Notes: generated by a model from the sequence alone, not told the origin. A stretch of 64,000 bases of DNA from Pontibacter akesuensis (GCF_001611675.1 NZ_CP014766.1:4278001-4342000), one strand, 5' to 3'; positions 37,143-46,336 are shown, numbered from the stretch's first letter. Translations and numbers: made by a program.

Positions 37143-37470
37143 CACCAAGCCCTTCCTACTTCATTTTTCACTAGTGCATTCATTCCCACAAATTTCTTGT
37201 GAAAACAAATTTTCTGCCTCCCGCTCAGTGCGGCTCTCCTTATCAAAAAACCTTTCTTTGTTTCTTTCACTATCATTTCTCCTATCGATTTTTAAAGTAG
37301 GCTAGTAGCTACTGAAAGTATAAAATCCTGTAGAACGTAAAGGTAATTGCCTTTGCCCCGTATGTCAGGTTAAGCACCTTAATTAACTCCTGCCTTTGTA
37401 GTTGCACCGCACCAGCAAGCAAAAGAAGGATGATTGGGATAGGCAGAAACGGAACATTAAAACGAATCGC
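37143..37470. other. 328-base spacer, no gene seen
   Basis: Pyrimidine-rich on the plus strand in its first part (TTTCTTTGTTTCTTTC), then an AAGTATA motif at 37316. GCCTTTG at about 37393 could be part of a -7 element for the stress-protein gene. Short open frames here do not look coding. Confidence 0.5.
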
Positions 37471-38391
37471 ATGGATACGCTGAAAAGAATAATGGTTGGG
37501 CTGGACCTGACCGAGATGGACGAGCAACTGATGAAGTATGCTGCATTTTTGTGCAGTGTCTCTAACGTTGAGCAGGTTGACTTTATTCATACAGAGAAAA
37601 GCCTGGATATTCCGCAGGAAATAATTGCCGACTTACCCGCAAAATCGGCGGGGAAGGCTTTGGAGCAGGTTATAGCACAAAAGGTAAACGTTTACTTCGG
37701 ACAGTTGCCACACGTGCAGGTTAGTGTACAGGTGGTTGAGGGAACACCCGTGAAAGAGATGCTGCACCATGCCAAAGTGAGCCAGGTAGATTTAATTCTG
37801 GTGGGGCGGAAACTTCGGCTAAAAGGAAGCGGAGTACTGGCGCAGCGCATTCTTCGATCCGGACATGTAAGCGTGCTGTTTGTTCCTGAAAACTCAGAGC
37901 CGCGACTGGAACGCATTATATTGAGCTTAGATTTTTCGGACTACTCTATGATGGCACTAGAGCGATTGCTTGATTCAACCCTTCTAAAGACAGGTGTGGA
38001 ACTTATTTGCCTGCATGTATATGAAGTACCCTCAGGGTATATCACCATGGGCGAAAGTTACGCGGCCTTTGATGAACGCATGAAAGGCTTTGCAAAGGAA
38101 AAGTTTGAGCAGGTAGTGCAGCGCTTCCCTAAGCTTGCCGGACGTACGAGCTTAAAATTAGTCAGGCAGGAGAATGACCAGGATATTGGCGGACTGATTG
38201 TGCTGGAGGCAAAGCGGGAGCGGGCAAACATGCTGGTGATCGGGGCAAAAGGAAAGTCTGCGGCGGCCCTGTTCGTGCTGGGAAGCGTGACTGAAAAGGT
38301 AGTGCGCCACGACAATGATGTGCCGCTGCTTGTGTTTAAAAATAAAAATGAAGGCATCGGTTTTCTGGATGCCCTGTTGGGAAATATTTAA
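37471..38391 (+). CDS. Tandem universal stress protein
   Basis: A 306-aa protein with two UspA domains, about residues 1-140 and 150-285. The first starts LKRIMVGLDLTEMDEQLMKYAA and ends with VDLILVGRKLRLKGSGVLAQRILRSGHVSVLFVPE. The second starts ERIILSLDFSDYSMMALERLL and ends MLVIGAKGKSAAALFVLGSVTEKVVRHDNDVPLLVFK, which has the GxxGx9G(S/T)-like ATP-binding pattern. The ATG at 37471 was chosen over an upstream TTG. It ends in a strong terminator. Confidence 0.88.
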   Translation: MDTLKRIMVGLDLTEMDEQLMKYAAFLCSVSNVEQVDFIHTEKSLDIPQEIIADLPAKSAGKALEQVIAQKVNVYFGQLPHVQVSVQVVEGTPVKEMLHHAKVSQVDLILVGRKLRLKGSGVLAQRILRSGHVSVLFVPENSEPRLERIILSLDFSDYSMMALERLLDSTLLKTGVELICLHVYEVPSGYITMGESYAAFDERMKGFAKEKFEQVVQRFPKLAGRTSLKLVRQENDQDIGGLIVLEAKRERANMLVIGAKGKSAAALFVLGSVTEKVVRHDNDVPLLVFKNKNEGIGFLDALLGNI

Positions 38392-38405
38392 CTACCTGCG
38401 AAAAA

Positions 38406-38455
38406 GCAAAAGGGCGTTTGCCAAACTTGACTTGGCAGACGCCCTTTTGCCTTTT
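38406..38455 (+). terminator. Rho-independent terminator of the universal stress protein gene
   Basis: A 19-base stem (38406-38424 with 38432-38450, one G-T pair), 7-base loop, then CTTTTC. It lies 15 bases after the stop codon. Confidence 0.85.
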
Positions 38456-38469
38456 CGGTATAGAAGGGG

Positions 38470-38965
38470 CTACGGTATGTTGCTCATTTCGCGCCATTCC
38501 TCTTTCGGCAACGCAGGCTCCTTTATTTTCGCCGTCTGAATATCAAGCACCCAGCCGTGCGCCTCATGAATTGCAGCTGCCTTAAAAGCAAGGTGCAGTT
38601 CCAATGTATTATAAATATTGCGTAACCTGCGGTATCACATTCAGCTCCGCAAGATTGTTTACATGCGCCTCCTCTGAAGGCAGCGGGTCTATTTGCGTTC
38701 GGTGCTGCAAGTATGATTCCCGGATAGGTTCACCCAGCGCTCCAATATGCCTGTGGCTGTACCGGCATACGCAGCCGCCACTCCGCCGCAGAAGTAGTGG
38801 CCGCTAACTACAATGTGCTACACCTTCAACACCACTACCGCATACTCCAGCACAGCAAGCAGGTTGATGTTGGTAAGGGAAGCTGGGTGGCGAAATTACG
38901 GTAAATAAAAAGCTTTCCGGGTTCCGTTTTAGTATATGTGTTAGAGGACAATTTATCTGTTATAA
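38470..38965 (-). pseudogene. Decayed beta-class carbonic anhydrase
   Basis: Reading the minus strand across frames gives TYTKTEPGKLFIYRNFATQ, then in another frame NINLLAVLEYAVVVLKV, a stop, HIVVSGHYFCGGVAAAYAGT and GILERWV, then in a third frame EPIRESYLQHRTQIDPLPSE and NNLAELNVIPQVTQYL with a stop, and finally HEAHGWVLDIQTAKIKE and LPKEEWREMSNIP with a stop at 38470. These follow a beta-carbonic anhydrase in order, including the His-x-x-Cys zinc pair. The N-terminal CxDSR part is missing. At least three frameshifts and two in-frame stops show it is dead. Confidence 0.85.
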
Positions 38966-39012
38966 TAAAGCTTCCTCTACACTTTTATACTTATGCGGAA
39001 AGCCGCCGATGC

Positions 39013-40086
39013 TTATTTTACCACCTGTTTCTCCACATACCGGGAATTCAGCACGCTAAGCGCGCCCATGTAGCGCAGATTAAAGCGCAGCACATCACCC
39101 ACTTTATACTTGTTTTCATTCGTACCCAGTTCCACTACCAGCATGTCGGAGCTCGCTCCAACCACGGCCATACTTTCTTCCTTCGGAAGCAGGAACTTCG
39201 GGTTGATGTCAAGCAGGCCCACATCCAGAATGGCACGATGCGAGGTTTTACCGTACAGGCTTTCGTCTATCTCAAAGCTCTCGCCACTTGGGTTTTCTGC
39301 CAGCACTCCACTCGGTATCATTGGCTTTTCGGTGAGTTCTATAATTTCGGCTACTAACTCAAAAACATCGTCGTGCATGTTATCGAAAGTCTCGCCCGTG
39401 AACAGGTTCAGGCCGAAGAATAAGGCCTCGCCAATCCTGAAATGGTTGACGCCTGCGGGCAGCTGGTGGTTGAACAGCAGCGGAATAGTGACCGAGGTGC
39501 CCCCGGAAACCCACGGGATAGCGCGGTTGAATTTTGCCTCAATCACCTGCTTGTACAGGCTGAGCTGTATGAGCTTGTCGCGGGTGGGCATTACCCCGTA
39601 AAGGCAGTTAAAGTTAGCCCCAAGCCCGATAACGGAAATGCCTGGCAACTCAAACACCTTTTCGTAAAAATCAACCAATTCCTCGCCCATCACGCCTTCC
39701 CGCAGATCCCCCATCTCAATCATGATGATGACCTTGTGCACTTTCTGCTGCCGTATGGCCTCCTCGGAAAGCAAGCGGATGATGTCCAATTCGGTCTGAA
39801 AGCTCACGTCGGCGTAGGTGATGATGTCGGGTATACTTTGCTTTGGGGCAGGCTTAATGTACACCGTCTGCACATCGGGCGCCATTTTCTTAATTGTCTT
39901 AAGATTGGTCACCCGCGAATCATGGATTTCCTTCACACCTAGCGACAGCACCTCCTCCAGGAACATTTCATGGCCACAAAGTAATTTCGTCACAATGCCC
40001 CAGTCAATTTTCTTCTCTTTAAAGACCTTGTCCAGGTGATCGTAATTGTGCTTTAATTTATCGTAATACAGTTTTAAAACTGCCAT
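39013..40086 (-). CDS. Alanine/ornithine racemase-family PLP protein
   Basis: A 357-aa fold-type III PLP enzyme of the predicted amino-acid racemase group (COG3457, which includes ornithine racemase). The PLP lysine is probably Lys34 in WGIVTKLLCG. Further landmarks are IMIEMGDLREGVM, LGANFNCLYGVMPT and VSGGTSVTIPLL, with HFRIGEALFFG, as in this family. The substrate could be ornithine, alanine or another amino acid. It follows the GNAT gene with one base between, and the pair follows a sodium symporter, so uptake and conversion of one amine or amino acid is likely. Confidence 0.85.
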   Translation of the reverse strand: MAVLKLYYDKLKHNYDHLDKVFKEKKIDWGIVTKLLCGHEMFLEEVLSLGVKEIHDSRVTNLKTIKKMAPDVQTVYIKPAPKQSIPDIITYADVSFQTELDIIRLLSEEAIRQQKVHKVIIMIEMGDLREGVMGEELVDFYEKVFELPGISVIGLGANFNCLYGVMPTRDKLIQLSLYKQVIEAKFNRAIPWVSGGTSVTIPLLFNHQLPAGVNHFRIGEALFFGLNLFTGETFDNMHDDVFELVAEIIELTEKPMIPSGVLAENPSGESFEIDESLYGKTSHRAILDVGLLDINPKFLLPKEESMAVVGASSDMLVVELGTNENKYKVGDVLRFNLRYMGALSVLNSRYVEKQVVK

Positions 40087-40087
40087 G

Positions 40088-40540
40088 TTATCTCGTTAGT
40101 CTATATTCTAAGTACTTATTGGTGAAGCCCATTTTCTCGTACAGATGCCTGGCCGGGTTCTGTGGCTCCACGTGAAGGGCTATGCTTCCAGTTGTGTTTT
40201 CGGTTGCCAGCTGCACCAGTTTCTTGCCCACGCCCTTTCCGCGCTGGTTGCCGTGCACCGCCACATACACCAGGATATTCTCTGGTATATAACCGCTCAT
40301 GCCGGTATTGTTTAAAATCATGGCGCCTACCACCTTGTCGTCTTCCCGGGCAACCAGAACAGAGCCTCCTTTACCTTCTGCCGCTGAAAGTGCGTAATCC
40401 ATGCACTTGGCAATGTCTTCGCGCTTATCGCCGTATTCGTCGAGGTGCTCAAACAAAAAGTCCAGTACCTCATCACGGTTTAGTTGCTGGTTATTTTCGG
40501 GAGTATAAATGTCGTAGGTAACGCTTGTGTTATCTGCCAT
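40088..40540 (-). CDS. GNAT N-acetyltransferase
   Basis: A 150-aa single-domain GNAT protein. The acetyl-CoA loop is HGNQRGKGVGKKLVQLA (Q/RxxGxG/A), and PQNPARHLYEKMGFTNKYLEYRL is the typical C-terminal part. It lies between the symporter and racemase genes, overlapping the first by 11 bases and touching the second, so all three should be co-translated. Acetylation of the transported or racemised amine is the simplest idea, as inference. Confidence 0.88.
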   Translation of the reverse strand: MADNTSVTYDIYTPENNQQLNRDEVLDFLFEHLDEYGDKREDIAKCMDYALSAAEGKGGSVLVAREDDKVVGAMILNNTGMSGYIPENILVYVAVHGNQRGKGVGKKLVQLATENTTGSIALHVEPQNPARHLYEKMGFTNKYLEYRLTR

Positions 40541-42221
40541 GCTTGAATTCCTGTTTGTCTGGAAATAAATAGGTTAATGAAAGGTATAAAATTAAAGAAG
40601 CGGTTAGCCCAAAAAGATTCGGGTCCAGGTTAAATGGAAGCCGAAAGGTGAGGTTAACCAAAGGAATATGTACGATGCTGGCAGAAGAAAGTGTACGCCT
40701 CATCAGCTCCTCCAGCTCGAACTGGCTTAATGTCAGCCACGTTTGCGACACATCTGCAGGGAAATAGGGGTGCAGCGTCTGCGCCAGGCCCGTTAAATCA
40801 GCACCGGGATCGGGCGCGGAGAGCGAGCATACCTGCAGCGTTACGGTAACCGCGCCTCCTAGCAGCATAGCCCAAAAAGCAGCCACACTACTGCGGCGCT
40901 TCCAGAAGAGTGCTCCGATAATCGGTACAAATAGACCCGAAACCATAAAGGCGTAGGAGTATAGCATCAAATCCAGCACGTTTGTCATCATCGTGGCCAG
41001 CCACAGGGCAAAGGCCCCGGTCAGCAAGGTCACAATCTGAGAGAGCCGTAAGGTCCTGGGAGAATCCTGGTCCAGTTTGTAGAAATGGCTTAGCACATCG
41101 GTCACTATGTTCCCGGACGAAGCCATCAGGCAACTATCGGCTGTGGAAAGTATGGCTGAGAAATAGGAGGCCAGCATCAAGCCCATCAACCCGACAGGCA
41201 ATACGGTGCGCAACAGCATCGGCAGTCCGGTTTCGGGATCCACCATGGCGCCTGCTGCGCCTAAGCTTTCAAACATTCCCTGCTCTGCTGCTACACGCGC
41301 CAGTATGCCCAGGCTAACTCCCATGAAAGCCATGATAGGCCACTCAAACAAGCCGGCGCTGTACCAGGCGCGCTGTGCCGTTTTCGTGTCGCGGCTGGCG
41401 TAGATGCGCTGGTACAGCGTCATGCCCACAAACCAGATGGGGATAATGGTGATAGCCCAGTTTACAAGCTCCTGCCAGGTAACGTTTGTCAGGCTAAGAA
41501 ACTCCGGTGGCAACGTGGAACGGATGGCTGCCATACTTCTGGAGGATTGGGCTGTCAGGTAATCGATGCTGAAGAGCTGCGAAAATCTCAACGTTTCCAT
41601 ACCACCCACGGCCAGAAAGGAGACAGGCACGCCAATGAAGACAAGGCCGCCCATCAGGATGGCCCACTGGATGGTATCGGTGTAAATAACGGCTTTCATG
41701 CCGCCCATTACCGTATAAACCACCGCTATAATGCCCATGATCAGGAGGGCCGTGTTTAAATTTAGCGCTACAAAGGTGCCGCTAGCTAGTTTGGCGCCTG
41801 CCAGTATCTGAGAACTTGTGAAGCCGGTGTAGCCAATAGCCGAGATGATACCCGCCAGCAAAGCAACCCGGCGGTTAAAGTAATAGCCAAACAGCTGCGG
41901 AAAGGTAAGGAACCTGGCAAAGGCGGGGTTGCCCTTCACCTTCGGGATAAGAAACACAGCCGCAAGCCAGGCGCCCAGTAATCCCGTGAACAGCATCCAC
42001 GAGCCTGATAGTCCCATGGCAAATCCAAGGCCACCAAGGCCAATAGAAAACCCTCCGCCGACATCCGTCGCAACAACAGACAAGCCAATGTGCCCACTGC
42101 TCATGGTACGGCCCCCTACATAGTAATCTTCAGCCCCTTCGTTTTTCCTGAGGAAGTAAACCCCCACGCCCAGCATGGCCACCATATAGAGCACAAAGAT
42201 AGACGAGTCGATGTAGTGCAT
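40530..42221 (-). CDS. Sodium:solute symporter (SSS family)
   Basis: A 563-aa membrane protein with about 13 helices. The first, IFVLYMVAMLGVGVYFLRKNEGAEDYYVGGRTM, and the next, GLSVVATDVGGGFSIGLGGLGFAMG, are typical of the SSS family (PutP/PanF/SGLT relatives). The central ITTIPIWFVGMTLYQRIYASRDTKTAQRA-like run and the SAILSTADSCLMASSGNIVTD region with Na+-site Ser/Thr are present. The substrate is not evident. It heads the symporter-GNAT-racemase operon. Confidence 0.9.
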   Translation of the reverse strand: MHYIDSSIFVLYMVAMLGVGVYFLRKNEGAEDYYVGGRTMSSGHIGLSVVATDVGGGFSIGLGGLGFAMGLSGSWMLFTGLLGAWLAAVFLIPKVKGNPAFARFLTFPQLFGYYFNRRVALLAGIISAIGYTGFTSSQILAGAKLASGTFVALNLNTALLIMGIIAVVYTVMGGMKAVIYTDTIQWAILMGGLVFIGVPVSFLAVGGMETLRFSQLFSIDYLTAQSSRSMAAIRSTLPPEFLSLTNVTWQELVNWAITIIPIWFVGMTLYQRIYASRDTKTAQRAWYSAGLFEWPIMAFMGVSLGILARVAAEQGMFESLGAAGAMVDPETGLPMLLRTVLPVGLMGLMLASYFSAILSTADSCLMASSGNIVTDVLSHFYKLDQDSPRTLRLSQIVTLLTGAFALWLATMMTNVLDLMLYSYAFMVSGLFVPIIGALFWKRRSSVAAFWAMLLGGAVTVTLQVCSLSAPDPGADLTGLAQTLHPYFPADVSQTWLTLSQFELEELMRRTLSSASIVHIPLVNLTFRLPFNLDPNLFGLTASLILYLSLTYLFPDKQEFKHGR

Positions 42222-42531
42222 CTGTTAGAAAAGTATAATTAAGTTGTGCTGATAAAAACATAGATATACTTGAAGATAGCAAATTCTAAGCTTATTTCAC
42301 CATTCTGAAGCATAATCTACGCTTGCTGGGCGGTGGCCTACACTTTGGTAGCGTCAGTTAAATGCAAATTAAGGCAAGCGTTAAGGGTTTGTAAAAGCAA
42401 GGGCGGAAACAAGCCGTTCACCGAAATTATTAGATGCGTTCAATTCAGGTTGACACTGAAAAGGCAGGGAGAATGCGCGAATTTGGCAGCGAACGCTGTA
42501 CTACGTCCGACTGATTTTATATATTTGCAAA
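42222..42531. other. Spacer between the symporter and the fluoride leader
   Basis: No gene is seen. It carries two AAGTATA-type motifs (42231 and about 42264) just before the divergent symporter gene, and at its right end a TATATTTG element for the fluoride leader. Confidence 0.5.
42520..42527 (+). promoter_or_regulatory. Candidate -7 element upstream of the fluoride riboswitch
   Basis: TATATTTG fits TAnnTTTG. A start about 7 bases downstream would fall at the first base of the riboswitch, which supports the call. No -33 motif is seen. Confidence 0.5.
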
Positions 42532-42588
42532 GAAGGTGATGGGGTACCACCTGGAACCGCCTGCCCGGGCAGCGCTGATGACTCCTGG
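42532..42588 (+). promoter_or_regulatory. Fluoride riboswitch (crcB motif)
   Basis: The block follows the fluoride aptamer: GGTGATGGGG with the closing CCACC (42535-42551), the linker TGGAACCGC, a hairpin CTGCC-CG-GGCAG (42561-42572) and the invariant tail GCTGATGACTCCTG (42574-42587). This is the same order as in known crcB-motif RNAs (GGCGATGxxx...CCGCC...GCTGATGxCTCCT). It lies 51 bases before a CLC-F-type antiporter gene, the expected target. Regulation would turn expression on when fluoride binds. How it controls the gene is not clear: the downstream region has repeats (GCATGTGC twice) but no clear terminator. Confidence 0.88.
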
Positions 42589-42638
42589 TGCAGGGCATGT
42601 GCAAGCATGTGCCTGTGCTTTGTATGTAGCAGCCGAAC

Positions 42639-43982
42639 ATGATCAACCGCAGAAAATCACCCGCTACCTTTCTAACTAAACTACTTAGCCACGCAAAAGC
42701 GGCTGGAGAGCCATTTGCAACGATGAAGGTCCTTTTCAAGTGGCTACTGATCTGTGTGCTGGTCGGCTTGATGGCTGGCAGTGCATCTGCCTTTTTTCTT
42801 ACGTCCCTGCGTTGGGTAACAGCATTTCGTGAGAGCCATACCTGGATTATCTGGTTCCTGCCTTTTGGAGGCTTAGGCGTAGGACTGCTCTACCATTACT
42901 ATGGCGGCCGCGCGAACGGCGGGAACATTCTCTTGAAGAAGGAAATACGACATCCTGAAAAGGTAATTCCGCTCCTGATGGCACCGCTGGTTCTGCTTGG
43001 AACTTTAATAACGCATTTATTGGGTGGTTCGGCAGGAAGGGAAGGGACAGCCATGCAAATGGGAGGGGCCATGGCCGACCAGCTGACACACCTTTTTCGT
43101 TTGCGCCCCAGTGATCGTAAAATTCTCTTGATTACAGGTATTAGTGCCGGCTTTGCCTCTTTGTTCGGTACTCCCTTGGCAGGGGCTGCGTTTGGCATAG
43201 AAGTGTTTTTATTAGGTAGGACGCGTTATGGGGCACTTCTGCCCAGTTTGCTGGCAGCTGTCATCGGCCATTACACCTGCCTTTCCTGGGGAGTTGGGCA
43301 CATGCACTTCAGTATTCCGTTTGTGCCCACGCTAGCAGTACCGTCCATCCTTTACGCACTGGGAGCGGGCGCAATATATGGCCTGGCTGGTATGCTCTTT
43401 TCGAGGAGCACGCATTACTTTACCAGAATTTTCCGGAAGCACATAGCCTTTCCACCGCTTCGGCCGCTTATGGGCGGCGCAGTTATAGCCGTTACCGTCT
43501 GGCTCATAGGCACCACAAAGTACATTGGCCTGGGATTACCCACCATTCTTGCTGCATTTCAAACGCCCCAGCCATGGTATGATTTCTTGATAAAAACGCT
43601 TCTGACAGCATTTACCTTGGGCGCGGGGTTTAAGGGAGGAGAGGTAACCCCTTTGTTCTTTGTGGGCGCATCGTTAGGAAATGCGCTCGCGCAGGAAATT
43701 CCGCTGCCGATGGCCCTACTAGCAGGTATGGGGTTGGTTGCGGTATTTTCCGGAGCCACCAATGCCCCGCTAAGCTGCACGATTATGGCCGTAGAGCTCT
43801 TTGGAATTGAAACCATGCCTTTTATGGCCTTGGCTTGTGCCACAGCCTATCTCTTTTCAGGCCAGACCGGTATTTATGGTCCACAAGAGGTCGGTACACC
43901 AAAGCACTTTATCTACGCACGCCTTACCGGAAAGCGGCTTGATAAAATAGGAGAAAGTGACGGCAACGCGGGCTCCATCTGA
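42639..43982 (+). CDS. CLC-F-type fluoride/proton antiporter
   Basis: A 447-aa ClC-superfamily protein of the fluoride-exporting branch, shorter than the CBS-bearing ClC in this window. GGRANGGNILLKKEIRHPEKVIP is at the place where CLC-F proteins carry their GNNLI-type motif, then GGSAGREGTAMQMGG holds the gating Glu. GISAGFASLFGTPLAGAAFGIE and FKGGEVTPLFFVGASLGNALA follow. The fluoride riboswitch just upstream supports fluoride as substrate. A start at 42723 (MKVLFKWLL) would remove 28 residues and is also possible. Confidence 0.9.
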   Translation: MINRRKSPATFLTKLLSHAKAAGEPFATMKVLFKWLLICVLVGLMAGSASAFFLTSLRWVTAFRESHTWIIWFLPFGGLGVGLLYHYYGGRANGGNILLKKEIRHPEKVIPLLMAPLVLLGTLITHLLGGSAGREGTAMQMGGAMADQLTHLFRLRPSDRKILLITGISAGFASLFGTPLAGAAFGIEVFLLGRTRYGALLPSLLAAVIGHYTCLSWGVGHMHFSIPFVPTLAVPSILYALGAGAIYGLAGMLFSRSTHYFTRIFRKHIAFPPLRPLMGGAVIAVTVWLIGTTKYIGLGLPTILAAFQTPQPWYDFLIKTLLTAFTLGAGFKGGEVTPLFFVGASLGNALAQEIPLPMALLAGMGLVAVFSGATNAPLSCTIMAVELFGIETMPFMALACATAYLFSGQTGIYGPQEVGTPKHFIYARLTGKRLDKIGESDGNAGSI

Positions 43983-44128
43983 AGTTGAAACACCAATTAT
44001 TTTATTGTGCTTTTGCCGCATAACATTGGCTGCTTAGCAGTTATTGCTCTGAAAATGATTATATTGTATGAGTAAATCTTCGTATACTATATAAACAAAC
44101 GATGCAGTCACATTGTAAGTAAGCACCT

Positions 44129-45385
44129 ATGACAGGAGCGGCTCTATTTATAATTCTTTGTCTTTCACTTTGCCTGCTGCCTCAGAAATCCTTAGCGCAG
44201 GAGCAACTGCAGATCGAAAGCGACACGGTTTACTTTACCTCAAACCGAAAGAAGATAACTATACCCTTTAAGTTGGTGCACAACCTGATTGTTATTCCTG
44301 CCCGCATCAATAATTCCAACACGCTCAATTTTATACTTGACTCCGGGGTGAAAAACACCCTCATTACCCGATTGGATTTTAGTGATTCGCTGGACCTGCA
44401 TGCAGCAAATAAAATCAACCTGCAAGGACTGGGCGAAGGGCATGTTATAGAAGCATACTACAGCGAAGGAAACAATCTTTTTATGGAAGGCATACAGGGC
44501 GACGAGCAGGCTGTTTATGTGCTGATGGAGGACGTGTTTAACCTCTCCACCCGCATGGGGATGCCGGTGCACGGCATAATCGGGTACAGCATCTTCAAAA
44601 ACTTTATTGTAAAGGTAAACTATAGCAGCAAGACCTTAACACTTTACAGACCAGATTACAAGATAAGGAAGAAACGTAGGGCCGAGGAGTATGCAATCAC
44701 CATAGAGGATACCAAACCTTACCTGCACGGCACCATACGGCAGCAGAACGGAGACACGGTAAAAGTAAAGCTGATTGTGGACACCGGAGCCTCCCACAGC
44801 CTTTCGCTTTACCTGCCCACGGATGAGCGCCTGGCTCTGCCACCAAAGGTGATGGAAGCGTATCTGGGCCGGGGCCTGAGCGGGGATATAAATGGTAAGA
44901 TTGGGAGAATTGAAGCCTTCCGGTTAGGCAAGTATGAACTGGAAAATCTGACTGTCTCATACCCGGACGACGCCGCCGTAAAACACGCCATCCACATTGC
45001 CGACCGTAATGGCAATTTGGGCTCTGATATACTGACGCGCTTTACCGTGATTTTTGATTACCCGCACAACCGTATGCTGTTGCAACCCAATGGCAAGTTC
45101 AAAGACCCCTTCCAGTACAATATGGCAGGCTTTGACGTCAGCACACCGCTGCCGGGCACCAACTTCTACATGATTGCCAACGTGGTGGAAAATTCACCTG
45201 CTATGCGGGAGGGGCTGAAAGTAGGCGACCAACTGCTGCTGATAAACGGCCGTGATTGCAAAGAAATGAAATTGCAGGAACTGCTGGAACTGCTTGATGG
45301 AAAGCCGGGGCGCAAACTACGGCTTAAACTGAAGCGCGACGAAGAAACGTTTGACGTGAATTTTGTGCTGCAAAGCCGTATTTAA
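44129..45385 (+). CDS. Retropepsin-like aspartyl protease with PDZ domain
   Basis: A 418-aa exported protein with a signal peptide cleaved near SLAQ (residue 24). It has two aspartyl protease-like halves: the first with ILDSGVKNTLI (about residue 69), the second with IVDTGASHSLS (about 216). A PDZ domain ends the protein (VVENSPAMREGLKVGDQLLLINGRD, about 345-410). The DSG and DTG motifs could form one active site in a chain of two halves. The role is unknown, probably in the periplasm. Confidence 0.85.
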   Translation: MTGAALFIILCLSLCLLPQKSLAQEQLQIESDTVYFTSNRKKITIPFKLVHNLIVIPARINNSNTLNFILDSGVKNTLITRLDFSDSLDLHAANKINLQGLGEGHVIEAYYSEGNNLFMEGIQGDEQAVYVLMEDVFNLSTRMGMPVHGIIGYSIFKNFIVKVNYSSKTLTLYRPDYKIRKKRRAEEYAITIEDTKPYLHGTIRQQNGDTVKVKLIVDTGASHSLSLYLPTDERLALPPKVMEAYLGRGLSGDINGKIGRIEAFRLGKYELENLTVSYPDDAAVKHAIHIADRNGNLGSDILTRFTVIFDYPHNRMLLQPNGKFKDPFQYNMAGFDVSTPLPGTNFYMIANVVENSPAMREGLKVGDQLLLINGRDCKEMKLQELLELLDGKPGRKLRLKLKRDEETFDVNFVLQSRI

Positions 45386-45403
45386 GCTGCAGGGTAAATT
45401 TTA

Positions 45404-45691
45404 CTATTCCTGCATGTCAAAATAAATCTGGAGCATCAAAAGTAAAATGGCCAAGCCTATCAGAAATAAAGCTGTGTAAGTTCTGGCCTTCGGAATAGGC
45501 TTTTCGTACTCCCCGCCGCTGGCATCCTTCCCCTTAAATCGCAAGTCTGAAAGTATAAGGCCGTTACCAAAGCTTAGCCAAATAGCGGCTGTCAATGCCT
45601 CGCGCGACACCAAAAGCGCCACCAAGCCAACCGAGGAAAAGAGAATACCAATAATGACGCTGATCGAGAGTTTGCCCATTAATTCTTGCAT
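45404..45691 (-). CDS. Hypothetical small membrane protein
   Basis: A 95-aa protein I do not recognise. Hydrophobic segments lie at about residues 9-27 and 70-90, and possibly 33-48. Between them is a polar stretch FKGKDASGGEYEKPIPK. It is convergent with the aspartyl protease gene. Confidence 0.55.
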   Translation of the reverse strand: MQELMGKLSISVIIGILFSSVGLVALLVSREALTAAIWLSFGNGLILSDLRFKGKDASGGEYEKPIPKARTYTALFLIGLAILLLMLQIYFDMQE

Positions 45692-46336
45692 TTAAACCAC
45701 CTGCCGGCAGCCGTACTAGCTGCAAAGGTAAAGGTTTCCACCTATTTTGAAGTATGGAGAATGAGTCAACTTTACAGCTCTGTCCGTCTTTTGGTAGGTT
45801 AGCCCCTTTTCCTAAGGCAACAATCAGATTGATTATTTCTTACAGATTTAACTTTGATGCTGCTTATTAGAAGTTGCAGGTTTGGGCTGAAGTATTTTAC
45901 CAGATAGCATGAAGAGCTGGGTTGTATTTAATTTTTCAAAGAAATAGCAGTGAGTGTTTGGAATTAATAAAACTATTACGAAACATTTGTGCTACAAAAA
46001 AGGGTATAACAAACCCTAACCGCTATCAACGAAAATGAAAAAAAAGGCATCTTTATCATCTGATATGATAAACCATACTCCACCCATGGAGCATGCGGCT
46101 TTTTCTGTCCCTGCTACTGGGATAGTTTTCAGGGCTACTATCGCTGTGGTCCGCTACAGGCGCTAGCCTGCAGCATTCCCGACTGCCTATGCGGTGGTCC
46201 TTCTTCCACTTTTCCTGAATTCCGAGTTATAACACTGCAGAAGCCTGAAAGCTGCTGCAGAACTTGATGCATTCATACTTTTTTCTGGATTGTTTTTTAG
46301 CTGTGCCTCGCATAGGGTGGCTATACATTTTCTAAA
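45692..46336. other. 645-base leader region before the arginine operon
   Basis: Mostly AT-rich with no recognised gene. A 43-codon frame runs from an ATG at 46035 to 46166 (MKKKASLSSDMINHTPPMEH...), preceded by a leader-like AACCCTAACCGCTATCAACG. It could be a small protein, an operon leader peptide or the stub of a lost gene, and I cannot decide. Nothing resembling a known ARG box was found by eye. Confidence 0.4.

Noticed and set aside
38604..38807. Plus-strand short frame in the pseudogene
   Set aside because: The minus strand gives a clear carbonic anhydrase order of motifs, while the plus frame has none.
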